64,000 nucleotides of DNA from positions 2,548 through 66,547 of the forward strand of contig NZ_FOGF01000004.1 in the NCBI RefSeq assembly GCF_900111135.1, in the 5' to 3' direction. Position numbers and translations under genes: made by a program. This document shows, piece by piece, positions 8,672-18,616 of the stretch. Position 1 is the stretch's first letter. Each line of letters begins with the position of its first letter. The notes under the pieces were generated by a model. The model did not search any database. It saw only the letters and a program-made list of their open reading frames with translations, and was not told the origin of the DNA. Source of the DNA: Granulicatella balaenopterae (lineage in GTDB: Bacteria; Bacillota; Bacilli; Lactobacillales; Aerococcaceae).

Positions 8672-11227
8672 ATGGAATTTAATGTGACAAAACGAAAGAA
8701 AGAATTAATTAAGAAAAAAATTATTGTTGATGATAGAACTATGAGCAAACAAGAAAAGAAAAAGAAAGAAAAAGAAGAAAAACAAGCAATGAAATTAGCG
8801 AAAAAATCAAGTGAGGTTGTTCCAGTTAGTGGAATAACCTCTTTTGGTAATGATAAGTTTATAAGGCTAAAAAATGGCTTTGCTGAGGTTTTTCAGATTG
8901 GTGGATATAATCTTCAAGGGATGGATCCAAGTGAGATTAGAAGTATCATTTATGAGTATGAAGCGCTAGCTGTCATGTACGTGTTACCTTATAAAATCAT
9001 TACGATGAATATCCCTGTTGATACAACTAAACAACAACAATACTATAGAGAACAACTAGAGAATACAGATGATTTAATAAAAAAAGGTACATTGAATGTT
9101 AGTTTAGCAGAAATGGAAGTTTTTAATGAAGAAACACATAATAAAGAATTTTTTGTCATGATTTATGGACAAACAATTGAAGAATTAAGAGAAAATTGTA
9201 ATGACTTTTTAACCTATTGCGGACGATTAAATATTTATAAAATTCCAATGAAAAAGAAAAGAATTTTATTGTTTAGGATGTCTAATCCGTTATCCCCTGT
9301 ATTATTACTGAATGATAAAGAAAACAGTAAAGTAGAACTAACAGATGAACAATATGATTTTGATTTCTATTGTGATGTTCAACCAATTGGCGGAATCACA
9401 TTTAAAGATACTTACGTTCAAACTGGAGAAGGCTATTCTACTTCATTGTATGTTTATAAATTGCCTTCAGAACCGGATGGATTATGGATGAATGAAATTA
9501 CGAATATACCAGATACTATCGTGACAGAAGATATTGTTAATCGTGACACAGATGATGTATTAAAACAATTGAGTAAAGCGATGAGAGAACAGTATTCACG
9601 ATTTTTAGAAGAAAAGGATGCTTATGATCAAGAAATTGCAGCAGAAGAATATTCAGAATTGAAAGAATTAGGTAAAGCTATTAGAAAATCTCAAGAAGGA
9701 ATTAAATATTTTACAGTTAGAATTTATCTATATGCACAAACAAAAGAAGAATTAGATAAAAAGGTTTTAGAAACGAAAAAAATACTATCAAGAAATCAAT
9801 TTGGTGCTACTAATTTACTAATGGAACAAAAAGAAGAATGGCAATCCATGTTTTTAAGTGCAAAAGCACAAGAATTATTACCGAATAAACGTGTTGGAAG
9901 AGATGTCCCAACTGCAAATATTGGCTATACTTTTCCGGCTAACCATGTCTTCTTACATGATGATAGAGGAAAATTTTTAGGCTACAGTTTTACTGGAGGA
10001 CATATCATTTTTGATGGATTTGAAATTGATACAGAACATAGAAAACACTATAATATGATTATTTTAGGGGATATGGGAAGCGGTAAATCGACATTATTAA
10101 AAAAATTATTTGTTGATTGGCATTCTAAAGGAACGTTAATTAGAGGATTTGATTATTCTGGAGAATTTACAGCCCTTATTAATCGGTTAGGTGGGTCAAT
10201 TATTGCTTTAGATGGATCAGCTGGGCGGGTAAATATCTTTGAGATATTTCCATCATTGGTAAATGAAGATGGAACGTTTAATGAACGAGCAAACTATACA
10301 CAACATACCTCAAAATTAGCGACTTGGTATTCTATTTTAAAACCAGAAGCACCTACAGAAGAAATAGATGTATTTGAATTATTAATTAGTAAACTATATG
10401 AAACCTTTGGTTTTGATTTAGAAAGTCCTGATGAAAAATTTTTAGGATTAGAACCGTATGAATATCCAATATTAAGTGACTTAATAGATGTAATTGAAAC
10501 AGAATTAATGAATGAACAAACCATTTTTAAGAAAGATTTATATTCAAAAATTCATATTACATTAACAAAATTAAAACAAAATTTTGGTGTTTTATTCGAT
10601 GGACATACAACAATTCCAAAATTACAATCGGAACAAATTGTTTATTTTAACGCAGTAGGATTAGTAGGATATCAAGATAATATTAGAAATGCACAAATTT
10701 TCAATGCGCAAAGTTTATGTTGGTCTGACATGGTTATTCACGGTAAAGAGCAGGCAAGATTATACGACGAAGGTAAAATCACATTTGCAAACGTTAAGCG
10801 TGCAATGTTGGTGATTGATGAGTGTCATAACCAGATTAATCATCAGAATTTACGACAAGTAACTGCCGTAAATAAAATGCAACGTGAAGGGCGTAAAATA
10901 TTTTGTGGAGTTGCTTTGTCAACTCAAGCCGTTAATAGTTTAGCACCAGAAAATATGACGGATATGTCCGCAGAAGCGCTAAAAGAAATTTATAATTTTT
11001 CACAGTATCGCTTTTTCTTCAATCTTCCAGTATCAAGTATTTCACGTCTAAAAACATTAAGTCATCATACCATTTCAGACGGACAAATTAATCGTATTGG
11101 AAATTATCGAGTTGGGTATTGTTTGTTAAATATGAATGGTGGACAAAACTATGAATTCAATGTTCATGTAACACCAGAAGAATTAGATATCTTCAAAGGG
11201 GGAGGTAGACGTTTTGAACGAGAATAA
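8672..11227 (+). CDS. VirB4-family conjugation ATPase, 851 aa
   Basis: ATG 8672 follows AGGTG at 8661-8665; a GTG at 8663 is an in-frame alternative but overlaps that site. The N-terminal basic region is followed by the CagE/TrbE/VirB4 domain. Walker A is GDMGSGKST near residues 467-475, and Walker B is MLVIDECHN with the Asp at 716. A later NLPVSSISRLKTL region matches the C-terminal motor. VirB4 powers channel assembly and substrate translocation at the inner face of the membrane. Its 3' end overlaps the next gene by 14 bases. Confidence 0.92.
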   Translation: MEFNVTKRKKELIKKKIIVDDRTMSKQEKKKKEKEEKQAMKLAKKSSEVVPVSGITSFGNDKFIRLKNGFAEVFQIGGYNLQGMDPSEIRSIIYEYEALAVMYVLPYKIITMNIPVDTTKQQQYYREQLENTDDLIKKGTLNVSLAEMEVFNEETHNKEFFVMIYGQTIEELRENCNDFLTYCGRLNIYKIPMKKKRILLFRMSNPLSPVLLLNDKENSKVELTDEQYDFDFYCDVQPIGGITFKDTYVQTGEGYSTSLYVYKLPSEPDGLWMNEITNIPDTIVTEDIVNRDTDDVLKQLSKAMREQYSRFLEEKDAYDQEIAAEEYSELKELGKAIRKSQEGIKYFTVRIYLYAQTKEELDKKVLETKKILSRNQFGATNLLMEQKEEWQSMFLSAKAQELLPNKRVGRDVPTANIGYTFPANHVFLHDDRGKFLGYSFTGGHIIFDGFEIDTEHRKHYNMIILGDMGSGKSTLLKKLFVDWHSKGTLIRGFDYSGEFTALINRLGGSIIALDGSAGRVNIFEIFPSLVNEDGTFNERANYTQHTSKLATWYSILKPEAPTEEIDVFELLISKLYETFGFDLESPDEKFLGLEPYEYPILSDLIDVIETELMNEQTIFKKDLYSKIHITLTKLKQNFGVLFDGHTTIPKLQSEQIVYFNAVGLVGYQDNIRNAQIFNAQSLCWSDMVIHGKEQARLYDEGKITFANVKRAMLVIDECHNQINHQNLRQVTAVNKMQREGRKIFCGVALSTQAVNSLAPENMTDMSAEALKEIYNFSQYRFFFNLPVSSISRLKTLSHHTISDGQINRIGNYRVGYCLLNMNGGQNYEFNVHVTPEELDIFKGGGRRFERE

Positions 11228-11732
11228 TACGCTCCTATTTAAATGGATGATGATAGTAGTTGTCATTGTAGTATCCGGTTTTTTAGTATTTAGTAAATTT
11301 TTATTACCACCAACAAGTGAAACGAATCAAAGTATTTCAGTGAATTTACCACCTAATAATCCAAGTGATATAAATCAAAATGATAACATTAGTAATGAAG
11401 AAATTATTACGAATGTTTTACAAGATCTATATGAATATCATCCAGATAAAAAAATTGAAGATTTAAAAAGTCTAGGAAATGTACCAGAAGGATACAGAGA
11501 AAAAATCATTTCAACGTTTTTAGAGAATCAACACACTGCTAATAATCAAGCAACAACTATAAAAATTGATGCAATTGAACAAATAGAAGATACAGATACT
11601 GAAAAAATATTTTTAGTAACTGTATCTTTTTATATAGCAGATAATCATAAAACGGATAATGAAGGAATAAAAAATAAACAATTTGAAGTTACAATGTTTC
11701 AAAATCAAGTGATTGATATTAAGGAACGGTGA
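11214..11732 (+). CDS. Membrane-anchored small transfer protein, 172 aa
   Basis: A TTG start at 11214 is used; GGGGGAGG sits about eight bases upstream. One N-terminal membrane helix (about residues 10-30, MMIVVVIVVSGFLVF) is followed by a Ser/Pro/Asn-rich linker. An extracytoplasmic alpha/beta domain of ~110 residues follows, with the pattern of VirB8/TcpC-like or NTF2-like periplasmic-side subunits (KIFLVTVSFYIAD). The family is not securely recognised. It resembles the 171-aa protein at 12840 in layout, so the two may be paralogous channel components. Overlap with virB4 supports co-translation. Confidence 0.7.
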   Translation: MNENNTLLFKWMMIVVVIVVSGFLVFSKFLLPPTSETNQSISVNLPPNNPSDINQNDNISNEEIITNVLQDLYEYHPDKKIEDLKSLGNVPEGYREKIISTFLENQHTANNQATTIKIDAIEQIEDTDTEKIFLVTVSFYIADNHKTDNEGIKNKQFEVTMFQNQVIDIKER

Positions 11733-11736
11733 GTTT

Positions 11737-12825
11737 ATGAGAATAAAAAAATTTTTTATAAAAAAGAAACTATTAGCACTTTCTTTTTTAATAGTTGGAG
11801 GTATGATAACTATTGTTAGTATTAATGTCATCACAAATGGCTTATTATTAAAAGAAAATCAAACTAATACTCCTTATAATTATACTGGATTTTCATTAAC
11901 AAGTTCACTTTCTCAATCAGTTTTGCAATATCAAGGGCTAGTTCAAGAAGTGACGCAAGAGGAAGGAATTCCAGAAGTTGCTAATATTATTTTAGCAATT
12001 ATACAAGTTGAAAGTGGTGGGAATTTACCAGATGTCATGCAAAGCTCTGAAAGTCAAGGTTTACCACCCAATACAATCACAGACCCCGAAGAATCCATTC
12101 GACTAGGTGTTCAGGCTTTTAACAGAGCATATCAAAAAACTAAGACGTATCAATTAGATATGTGGTGTGCAGTCGCAGGATATAACTATGGGAATGCTTT
12201 TGTAGATTGGATTTATAAAAATGGTGGACAATACACTATTGAAAAATCAGAAGAATATTCACGTAACGTAGTTGCACCAAGTTTAGGAAATACAACTGGA
12301 TTAACCTATGAATATAAAAATGCTATCTCAAAAAAATTCGGTAAAGAATATTTGTATTTGAATGGTGGAAATTTTTATTATGTAGAATTAGTTAAACAAT
12401 ATATTAGTGGAGGAAATGGAACAACAAGTGCAGATGTTTCTGGAGATTTTAAAACGATTTTAACTGAAATAGAGAAGTATCAAGGACAACCTTATGTATG
12501 GGGTGGAAAAAATCCAAGCCAAGGTTTTGATTGTAGTGGACTGGTATCATGGGGACTAAAACAAATAGGAATTAATGTGACAGCTTATACTGTTAGTCAA
12601 TATAATGCTACAGTTCCTGTAGCTTATGGAGATGAAAGACCAGGTGATATTATATTTTTTAAAGGAACATATGGCACTCCAAATTTTGTATCTCATGTAG
12701 GATTTTACATAGATGCGAACACAATGTATGATAGTAATAGTTCTGGTGTTGGATATCATACATGGAATAACGCTTATTGGAAACAATATTCACCAGAAGT
12801 ACGTAGAATTATTTCAACAGAATAA
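11737..12825 (+). CDS. Bifunctional cell-wall hydrolase (lysozyme-like plus NlpC/P60), 362 aa
   Basis: ATG 11737 is chosen, preceded by AAGGAACGGTGAG; the upstream TTG at 11713 lies inside the previous gene. An N-terminal membrane anchor (residues ~12-35) is followed by a CwlT/Slt-like muramidase domain with QVESGG, catalytic Glu about residue 92. The C-terminal NlpC/P60 endopeptidase has FDCSG with Cys266 and SHVGFY with His320. This pair is typical of the CwlT/VirB1-type protein of Gram-positive conjugative elements, which opens peptidoglycan for the transfer channel outside the membrane. Confidence 0.92.
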   Translation: MRIKKFFIKKKLLALSFLIVGGMITIVSINVITNGLLLKENQTNTPYNYTGFSLTSSLSQSVLQYQGLVQEVTQEEGIPEVANIILAIIQVESGGNLPDVMQSSESQGLPPNTITDPEESIRLGVQAFNRAYQKTKTYQLDMWCAVAGYNYGNAFVDWIYKNGGQYTIEKSEEYSRNVVAPSLGNTTGLTYEYKNAISKKFGKEYLYLNGGNFYYVELVKQYISGGNGTTSADVSGDFKTILTEIEKYQGQPYVWGGKNPSQGFDCSGLVSWGLKQIGINVTAYTVSQYNATVPVAYGDERPGDIIFFKGTYGTPNFVSHVGFYIDANTMYDSNSSGVGYHTWNNAYWKQYSPEVRRIISTE

Positions 12826-12839
12826 GAGGAGGAATATTT

Positions 12840-13355
12840 ATGAAGAATAAATTAATTATTGGAATAGGATTATTAATAGTCGGTATTAGTAGTTTTATTA
12901 TTTATAATACAAACAATCATACTATTAACGTAACTCCCGGAACAATAAAAACTAATTTTGTATCAGAACAAAGTCAATCTCCAGAAATTGAAATAGATGA
13001 AGAAGTAGAAGACTTTGATAATGATACTAGAAATATTGATAATGAAGAATTTTTAAAAAATTTTTTTTATACCTTTATTATAGATACAGAAAATTATCAT
13101 GAATTAGAATCAGTAACAAACGAAGAAGTTTTTAAAAAAATAGAAGCAGAAATTAATCTAGTGGATCCAGATTTTCAATTTAAAAAAGAAATGGATAGTT
13201 TTAAAATTTATCAAAATATTAATGATGAAGAAGAATATTTGGTTAGTTTTGTACAAGGATTTTATTACAATGAACTTGGTTGGAAACATACCAATAAAGT
13301 TTATGTTGTAACAATTGAAGATGAAAAAATTACACATCTAACACAACCATATTAG
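12840..13355 (+). CDS. Membrane-anchored small transfer protein, 171 aa
   Basis: AGAGGAGGAATATTT precedes the ATG. A single N-terminal helix (residues ~4-22, LIIGIGLLIVGISSFII) is followed by an acidic linker. The ~100-residue outer domain ends in strands (EEYLVSFVQGFYYNELG, KVYVVTIEDEKI). Layout and size match the 172-aa protein at 11214. It is probably a surface-side component of the transfer apparatus, a guess based on topology and operon position rather than homology. Confidence 0.68.
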   Translation: MKNKLIIGIGLLIVGISSFIIYNTNNHTINVTPGTIKTNFVSEQSQSPEIEIDEEVEDFDNDTRNIDNEEFLKNFFYTFIIDTENYHELESVTNEEVFKKIEAEINLVDPDFQFKKEMDSFKIYQNINDEEEYLVSFVQGFYYNELGWKHTNKVYVVTIEDEKITHLTQPY

Positions 13356-13369
13356 AGAGGTGAAAATGA

Positions 13370-14221
13370 GTGAAAGAAAAATATAATCAATTATCTTTTT
13401 TTTTAAAAGACAATCCCTCGTTAAAATATATCTTTTCAATTTCTTTTTATCTCATCATTTTTTTATTTTTTGTGACTAGCAATTTATTTTTTGCTAAAGA
13501 TAAACCAGTTGTAGAAGCAGCAAGAGAAACAATCAAAGTAGAAAATTCTATTGCATATGAAGTGCTGAATAAATATAAAAATGAAAATGAAACAGAAGTT
13601 GCTTTCTTAGTTGCAATTAATCCAATGAAAACAACGAATCGAGAAATTGGAGAAATTACTATTGTGCCTAAGTTAAAAAATGCAACAATTCAAAATGCAA
13701 CGGTAGAATATATTAAAGGTTCTGACTTTTTATTTGTAGTAGATATAAAAGATTTACCAGAAAAGTGGGATGCCGTTCAATTAAATATTAAAGATAGTAA
13801 CAGTAATAATTTTGTAAGTTTTGTGATGAATCGTAACGATAATCATTCTGATTATCTATATACAACAATCAGTAAACAAACATTTTTAGCTACAAAAGAA
13901 TATGCAGAATTAGAATCTGCAAAATATGAATTAACATTATTAGAAAGACAACGTAAAGAAAAAATTACTAATCAAATAGAAAAATTAGAAAATCAAATTA
14001 GCCAAAAACAAAAAGAACTTGAAACAATTGAACAGGATACAGAATATAAAACGGACAAACAATTAAAAGAACGAGAACAAAATATTCAAAATTATCAAAT
14101 TGAGATTGAAAGATTGAAGAGAGAAATAGGAACATTAGAATCAGATGAATCAGAATTTTTAGAACGAGAACAAAATATTTCTAAAAAAATTGAAGACATA
14201 AAAACTAAATATAATTTATAA
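13370..14221 (+). CDS. Membrane protein with C-terminal coiled coil, 283 aa
   Basis: A GTG start at 13370 follows AGAGGTG; the ATG at 13366 is in another frame and stops quickly. One N-terminal membrane helix (about 20-42, IFSISFYLIIFLFFVTSNLFF) is followed by a beta-rich outer domain (about 45-160). A long Lys/Glu/Gln coiled coil (about 180-283) includes repeated LEREQN-like segments. It is the last gene of the transfer operon before a terminator. No family is recognised; a structural or adhesive role at the donor surface is possible. Confidence 0.7.
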   Translation: MKEKYNQLSFFLKDNPSLKYIFSISFYLIIFLFFVTSNLFFAKDKPVVEAARETIKVENSIAYEVLNKYKNENETEVAFLVAINPMKTTNREIGEITIVPKLKNATIQNATVEYIKGSDFLFVVDIKDLPEKWDAVQLNIKDSNSNNFVSFVMNRNDNHSDYLYTTISKQTFLATKEYAELESAKYELTLLERQRKEKITNQIEKLENQISQKQKELETIEQDTEYKTDKQLKEREQNIQNYQIEIERLKREIGTLESDESEFLEREQNISKKIEDIKTKYNL

Positions 14222-14230
14222 AAAAATAAA

Positions 14231-14274
14231 AAAAGAAGTTAGAATAAATTAATTTTTATTGTAACTTCTTTTTG
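14231..14274 (+). terminator. Terminator of the transfer operon
   Basis: AAAAGAAGTTA (14231-14241) pairs with TAACTTCTTTT (14262-14272), followed by more T. It separates the secretion genes from the mobilisation region. Confidence 0.8.
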
Positions 14275-14329
14275 TTTTCTAAAAATTTTTTGATAGTTTT
14301 TTTAAAAAACTATTATTTTAATCAAATTT

Positions 14330-14485
14330 TAATGTGAGGCAAAAGTGAGGCAAATCCTATCAAATCAACGTTTTGGGATACCTCACTTTTGTGGCATGAT
14401 GTGAGACAAAAGTGAGGTATGTGGAAAAAATCCGATAGCACGGAAAAGGTTGGCACTGCCAACCCTAGCACGATAGTGCTAGCAC
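14330..14485. other. Candidate origin of transfer (oriT)
   Basis: The 360-base gap before the mobilisation genes is packed with repeats. There is a 13-bp perfect inverted repeat ACCTCACTTTTGT (14380-14392) / ACAAAAGTGAGGT (14406-14418). Extra direct copies of GTGAGGCAAA lie at 14334-14353. There is a 7-bp hairpin GGTTGGC-ACT-GCCAACC (14448-14464) and a 6-bp hairpin TAGCAC/GTGCTA (14466-14481). Position immediately upstream of the relaxosome and relaxase genes is the usual place for oriT. The nick site cannot be named. Confidence 0.75.
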
Positions 14486-14584
14486 TTTCCCTTATGCTCA
14501 TCACTGCTATTTTATTTTTAGAAGTATAAGCCTGACGGTCACACTTTGCAAGATATTTTTTAAAATTAAGGAGATGATTTTTTT

Positions 14585-14842
14585 ATGAGTAATGTTATTT
14601 ATATTAGAGGAATAGCAAAAAGTAAGAAAGAAAAATTAAAAGAATTAGCACGATTAAATGGTTTTAAGTCACTAAATCAGTATCTAAAATATGTTTTGTC
14701 TGAACTTGCAGAAGAAAAAGAAGTGAAAGAATATCAACGTATCCACATTAAACATGAACAAATTTTAGTAGACGCTTTAGAAAGAAATACAGAAATAATA
14801 ACTGACATAGTAACGATGGTGGGAGGAGAGGATGATGAGTGA
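14585..14842 (+). CDS. Relaxosome accessory protein (MobC-like / RHH type), 85 aa
   Basis: GGAGATG precedes the ATG. The protein is small and basic at its start. Its layout is ribbon-helix-helix-like: a short strand (NVIYIRGI), then helices (KEKLKELARLNGFKSLNQYLKYVLSELAEE). This is the pattern of MobC/PcfF-type proteins that bind oriT and help the relaxase nick. The next gene overlaps it by 11 bases, which indicates coupled expression. Family assignment rests on size, motif pattern and position. Confidence 0.72.
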   Translation: MSNVIYIRGIAKSKKEKLKELARLNGFKSLNQYLKYVLSELAEEKEVKEYQRIHIKHEQILVDALERNTEIITDIVTMVGGEDDE

Positions 14843-15260
14843 ATCAATTAGACTTAGAATTTCTAGTAAAACAAAAACACAAGTAGATATGTTAAAAGAT
14901 GAATATAAATTAAAAACATATGGAGATGTAGTTGAATTTTTAATGAATCAATATTTTTTACAAGAACAAATTCGTTTATCGGAAAAAACAATTTCTAAAT
15001 TAGTTTCAGAAATTTTGTTAGAAAATTTAAAACCAATGATTGAAAATATAAATCGTAAAACTGGATACATAGACAAGAATGTTCAAATAAATACAGACAT
15101 GTTAAACCATTTAATTGTTGGTGAGAATTTAGATGCACTGTATGCACACTCAATAAAAAATAATCCAACTAAAGTTTATAAAATGATGGTTGAACAGATG
15201 AACGAGGATATTAAAAATAAACAAGTCAAAAAAAATTATAGAGAGGGGAATGAGGTATGA
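14832..15260 (+). CDS. Second relaxosome accessory protein, 142 aa
   Basis: Its start overlaps the preceding gene, with GGGAGGAG just upstream. The N-terminal IRLRISSKTKTQVDMLKDEYKL again has the strand-helix pattern of a ribbon-helix-helix DNA-binding protein. The remainder is helical. It is read as a partner of the 85-aa protein in oriT recognition. Its stop overlaps the relaxase start (ATGA), so the three mobilisation genes form one translational unit. Confidence 0.7.
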   Translation: MMSESIRLRISSKTKTQVDMLKDEYKLKTYGDVVEFLMNQYFLQEQIRLSEKTISKLVSEILLENLKPMIENINRKTGYIDKNVQINTDMLNHLIVGENLDALYAHSIKNNPTKVYKMMVEQMNEDIKNKQVKKNYREGNEV

Positions 15261-16471
15261 CACCTGCTATTATTGTAGCGATGAAATTTTCTACTGGTCG
15301 TGGTAAAAATTTTCAAAAGTATTTGGATTATATGGATAGAGATGAAACAAAAGCTTATATCAATAATACGGACTTTGCAAAATTTAATGACTATATGGGT
15401 AATCCAGATAAAAGTTCTGGTTTATTTACTAGTGCAAACGATCAGCTATCACTAGAGGAAATAAAAAAATTAAAAGGTGAATTTAAGATTGCCCAAAAAG
15501 ATAATAGTCCATTATGGCAATTAGTTTATTCCTTCGATAATAATTTTTTAAAAGAACAAGGATTATTAAATAAATATGGTGTCTTAGATGAAACAAAAAT
15601 TAAAGAAGCAATTAGAAAATCAGTAGAAACAATTAAGGAAGAAGAAGGATTAAATGATAGTTTAGTTTGGTCTGGTGCAATTCATTACAATACAGATAAT
15701 ATTCATATTCATGTAGCATTGGCAGAAAAGCAATCATCAAGGAGATATGAAAAATTTCAAAACTTTAAAACAAACGAATGTTATTTAGAACGGAAAGCAA
15801 AATTTAAAAAGAACACATTATCAAAAAGCAAAAGTGTTTTTGCTAATTCATTAGTAGATAGAACATTGCAACTGACAAAAATTTCTGACTTAATGCGAAT
15901 TGATATTAATCAAAAAATTCGTTCGAGTAAACAAATAGATAATCAAAATTTCATGAAACAATACAATAGTTTGTTAAAAAAATTACCAGACGATACACGG
16001 AAATGGTCTTATGGACATCACGATATAAAGCCATATCGTTTGGAAATTGATAATCTATCAAAACAATTAATTGAAAAAATTTCTCCAGATGCGTACAAAG
16101 AAGTAAAACAAAGAATTAATGAAGAAAGTAGATTTAGAGAAAAATTATATGGACGTAAAGCAATCGGTAATACGTATGCAAAAAATAAAATGAATGAATT
16201 ATATGCAATGGTAGGTAATGGTATTTTAAAAAACATGAAGAAACATGCGCTACCAACAGATTCACATTCTAATTCATATAAAAATAAATTTTCAAAAATA
16301 GCTGTCATAAATGGTTTAAAAAAAATGATGAGACAAAACAAACAAGATTTTTTGACAAAATTAAAATACGAACGAGAAAAAGAATATAAAGAATACTTAG
16401 CACGTTTAGAAGAAAACGAAGCAGAAAAAACAAACGAACGACAATTAGATTCATTCGACATGAATTTATAA
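15257..16471 (+). CDS. MobP-type relaxase, 404 aa
   Basis: This enzyme nicks oriT and pilots the transferred strand. The histidine (HUH) motif is clear: His143 in AIHYNTDN, and His150/His152 in NIHIHVALAE. The N-terminal KFSTGRGKNFQKYLDYM supplies candidate catalytic Tyr residues. The sequence matches the MobP2-like relaxases of Firmicute elements as I know them, and the length (404 aa) is normal. The C-terminal ~130 residues are helical and basic. It is coupled to the accessory genes and lies downstream of the candidate oriT. Confidence 0.9.
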   Translation: MTPAIIVAMKFSTGRGKNFQKYLDYMDRDETKAYINNTDFAKFNDYMGNPDKSSGLFTSANDQLSLEEIKKLKGEFKIAQKDNSPLWQLVYSFDNNFLKEQGLLNKYGVLDETKIKEAIRKSVETIKEEEGLNDSLVWSGAIHYNTDNIHIHVALAEKQSSRRYEKFQNFKTNECYLERKAKFKKNTLSKSKSVFANSLVDRTLQLTKISDLMRIDINQKIRSSKQIDNQNFMKQYNSLLKKLPDDTRKWSYGHHDIKPYRLEIDNLSKQLIEKISPDAYKEVKQRINEESRFREKLYGRKAIGNTYAKNKMNELYAMVGNGILKNMKKHALPTDSHSNSYKNKFSKIAVINGLKKMMRQNKQDFLTKLKYEREKEYKEYLARLEENEAEKTNERQLDSFDMNL

Positions 16472-16516
16472 TTGTCGTTTTTTTATTGTAAAAAAATTTT
16501 GAGGAGGATAAAAAAA

Positions 16517-18616
16517 ATGGCTTTTTATACACGAGAAGAAATTAAAGAGGCGACTTTATTACCAATCGAAGAATACATTGAATTGACAGGTATTGGAAAT
16601 TTTACACGAAAAAAAGGTAATTTTTGGAATGTAGAAATCAATGGTAGTGATAGTATTGTAATAGATTTGCGGAAAAATATTTATTATCATAATAGTCAAG
16701 CGGAAAATGGAAATATTATAAACTTTATTCAAAAATTTGAAAATGCTACTTTTCCAGAAGCAGTTAAAAAAGCATTGACTCTAAAACGTGAAGAAAAAAT
16801 TGTTGACTTTACAGCAGATGAAGAAACAAAAGAACCATTTGAATACTATTATAATGATTCACCTAATTTTTATAGAGCTAGAAATTACCTAATAAATGAA
16901 AGAAAATTATCTCCATATTTAATAGATAAATTGCATGAAGCTAACTTAATTCGAGAAGATGAATTTGGTAATGCTATTTTTGTGTGGACAGAAAATGGAA
17001 AACCCAATGGAAAAGTAGTAGGAGCAACACAACAAAGAATAAAAGATAATTTTGATAAAGATGGGAATAAATTACCAAAAAAATTTATTGCAAAAAATTC
17101 TGAATTTTTAGGGTTCAATATTTCTTTAGGAACTCCAGATAAATTTTATGTATTTGAAGCGCCAATCGACTTATTAAGTTATTATACCTTGCATCCAGAA
17201 TTAAAGAATTGTCGGTTGATTGCAATGGATGGAGTAAAAACTAGATCTATATCTAATTTTTATATCAATAATAAAAAACAATTTGATGTATATCCAACAA
17301 AAGGGGTATATATTGGTACTGACTTGGATAGAGCTGGAGTAAGCTTTTATCTAAAAGGAAAACAAGCATTAGAAACGCAAGCAATTGATTTACATAGTAT
17401 TATTCCTAATTTTTATACTATCCAAAAAGATTTTGTTGATATTTATGACAAATATTCCAAAAAGTATAATGTTGATAAAGCATTAATTATGGCAATTCAT
17501 AAAGTTGAAAACGGCGGAACATTGTCTAAAAAAGCATTCCATAAAGAAGGTCCGCATTATTTTACAGATTATACTTCACCGAATGTTAGTTATACAATGG
17601 AAGAATTTGAAAAACGTCTTTCTAATTTAATCGAGGATGCACCTGTTACATTAGATGGATTGCCAAAGCAAAGCAGTTCAGAGGAAATGCTTATCAAAAT
17701 TAGTAAAAGTGATTTTACTATCGAAAAACAATTAAAAGATTATTATTTATATTATAAAAATAATGATTATGATATTAAAAATTTTACTGAAAAAGATTGG
17801 AATGATATTTTAGTTAACAAAAAAAATAATTCGCAAGTGCAAGAAAAAATAATTGAAACACCAGAAACAAAAGAATTAGAAAATTCTGAATCAGAAATTG
17901 AAACAGAAGCACCAGTAGAACAAACACCTCCTAAGGTTATAGATACTCATCCAAAATTTGATAAAGAAGAGTTTATAAAAAATTATGGGGTTACTAATTT
18001 GATTAGTAATAGTATCATGAATTTGTTAACAGAACATGATATGTTAGATGTAACTGATAATAAAAAAATTGTTTTTAATTTTATGAGAAACAAGCGAATT
18101 GTAGGAGGAGTGATACAAGACGGTAATCAATTTGAAAGAACAGATGGAGCAAGTAAATTTGATACATTTAGCATATCTTTAGGAAAACCAAAAAATATGT
18201 TAGTATTCAATAATCCTAAACAATTATTAGAATATTGGACATTAAATGAAAAAAATATAAATGATATGCACTTAGTATCATTAGCTGGATTAACAAAGCA
18301 ACAAAAGTTGGCGGTTATGAAAGAAAGAATTTCTATTTTTAAAAATGTTGATTCAGTTGTTTTAGTTTCAGAAAGAAGTGATGAAGGACGTAAAATTTTA
18401 AGAGACTTAAAAGAGTTGCGTATTGATTATCCGGATAAAACAATGGCAACCATTCAACCATTTTATGCGTCCACATGGAAAGAAGAATTAGAAATTACTA
18501 AAAAACAAATTATTAATAAAAATAAATTTAACCGCAATCAAAAAACTAGAAATTCAAGAAGCCGTAAAAATACACAATCACTAGCGAATAAAAATGACAT
18601 GGAATTAAGTTTATGA
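16517..18616 (+). CDS. Toprim-domain primase-like protein (DUF3991 type), 699 aa
   Basis: ATG 16517 follows GAGGAGGATA; the 15-codon upstream extension lacks a ribosome site. The N-terminal ~100 residues fit a primase-associated zinc-ribbon-like or DUF3991 module (NIYYHNSQAENGNIINFIQ). The Toprim core has Glu214 in FEAPIDLLSYY and Asp269/Asp271 in GTDLDRAG. A second, degenerate Toprim-like half (LVFNNPKQLLEYW ... VVLVSERSDEGRK) occupies residues ~490-640, lacking the acidic motif. Such proteins are thought to prime the transferred strand in recipients. The TGA stop lies exactly where the 104-bp repeat begins. Confidence 0.85.
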   Translation: MAFYTREEIKEATLLPIEEYIELTGIGNFTRKKGNFWNVEINGSDSIVIDLRKNIYYHNSQAENGNIINFIQKFENATFPEAVKKALTLKREEKIVDFTADEETKEPFEYYYNDSPNFYRARNYLINERKLSPYLIDKLHEANLIREDEFGNAIFVWTENGKPNGKVVGATQQRIKDNFDKDGNKLPKKFIAKNSEFLGFNISLGTPDKFYVFEAPIDLLSYYTLHPELKNCRLIAMDGVKTRSISNFYINNKKQFDVYPTKGVYIGTDLDRAGVSFYLKGKQALETQAIDLHSIIPNFYTIQKDFVDIYDKYSKKYNVDKALIMAIHKVENGGTLSKKAFHKEGPHYFTDYTSPNVSYTMEEFEKRLSNLIEDAPVTLDGLPKQSSSEEMLIKISKSDFTIEKQLKDYYLYYKNNDYDIKNFTEKDWNDILVNKKNNSQVQEKIIETPETKELENSESEIETEAPVEQTPPKVIDTHPKFDKEEFIKNYGVTNLISNSIMNLLTEHDMLDVTDNKKIVFNFMRNKRIVGGVIQDGNQFERTDGASKFDTFSISLGKPKNMLVFNNPKQLLEYWTLNEKNINDMHLVSLAGLTKQQKLAVMKERISIFKNVDSVVLVSERSDEGRKILRDLKELRIDYPDKTMATIQPFYASTWKEELEITKKQIINKNKFNRNQKTRNSRSRKNTQSLANKNDMELSL

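Noticed and set aside
14322..14504. Minus-strand frame of 60 codons in the oriT candidate
   Set aside because: It covers the inverted repeats and has no ribosome site.
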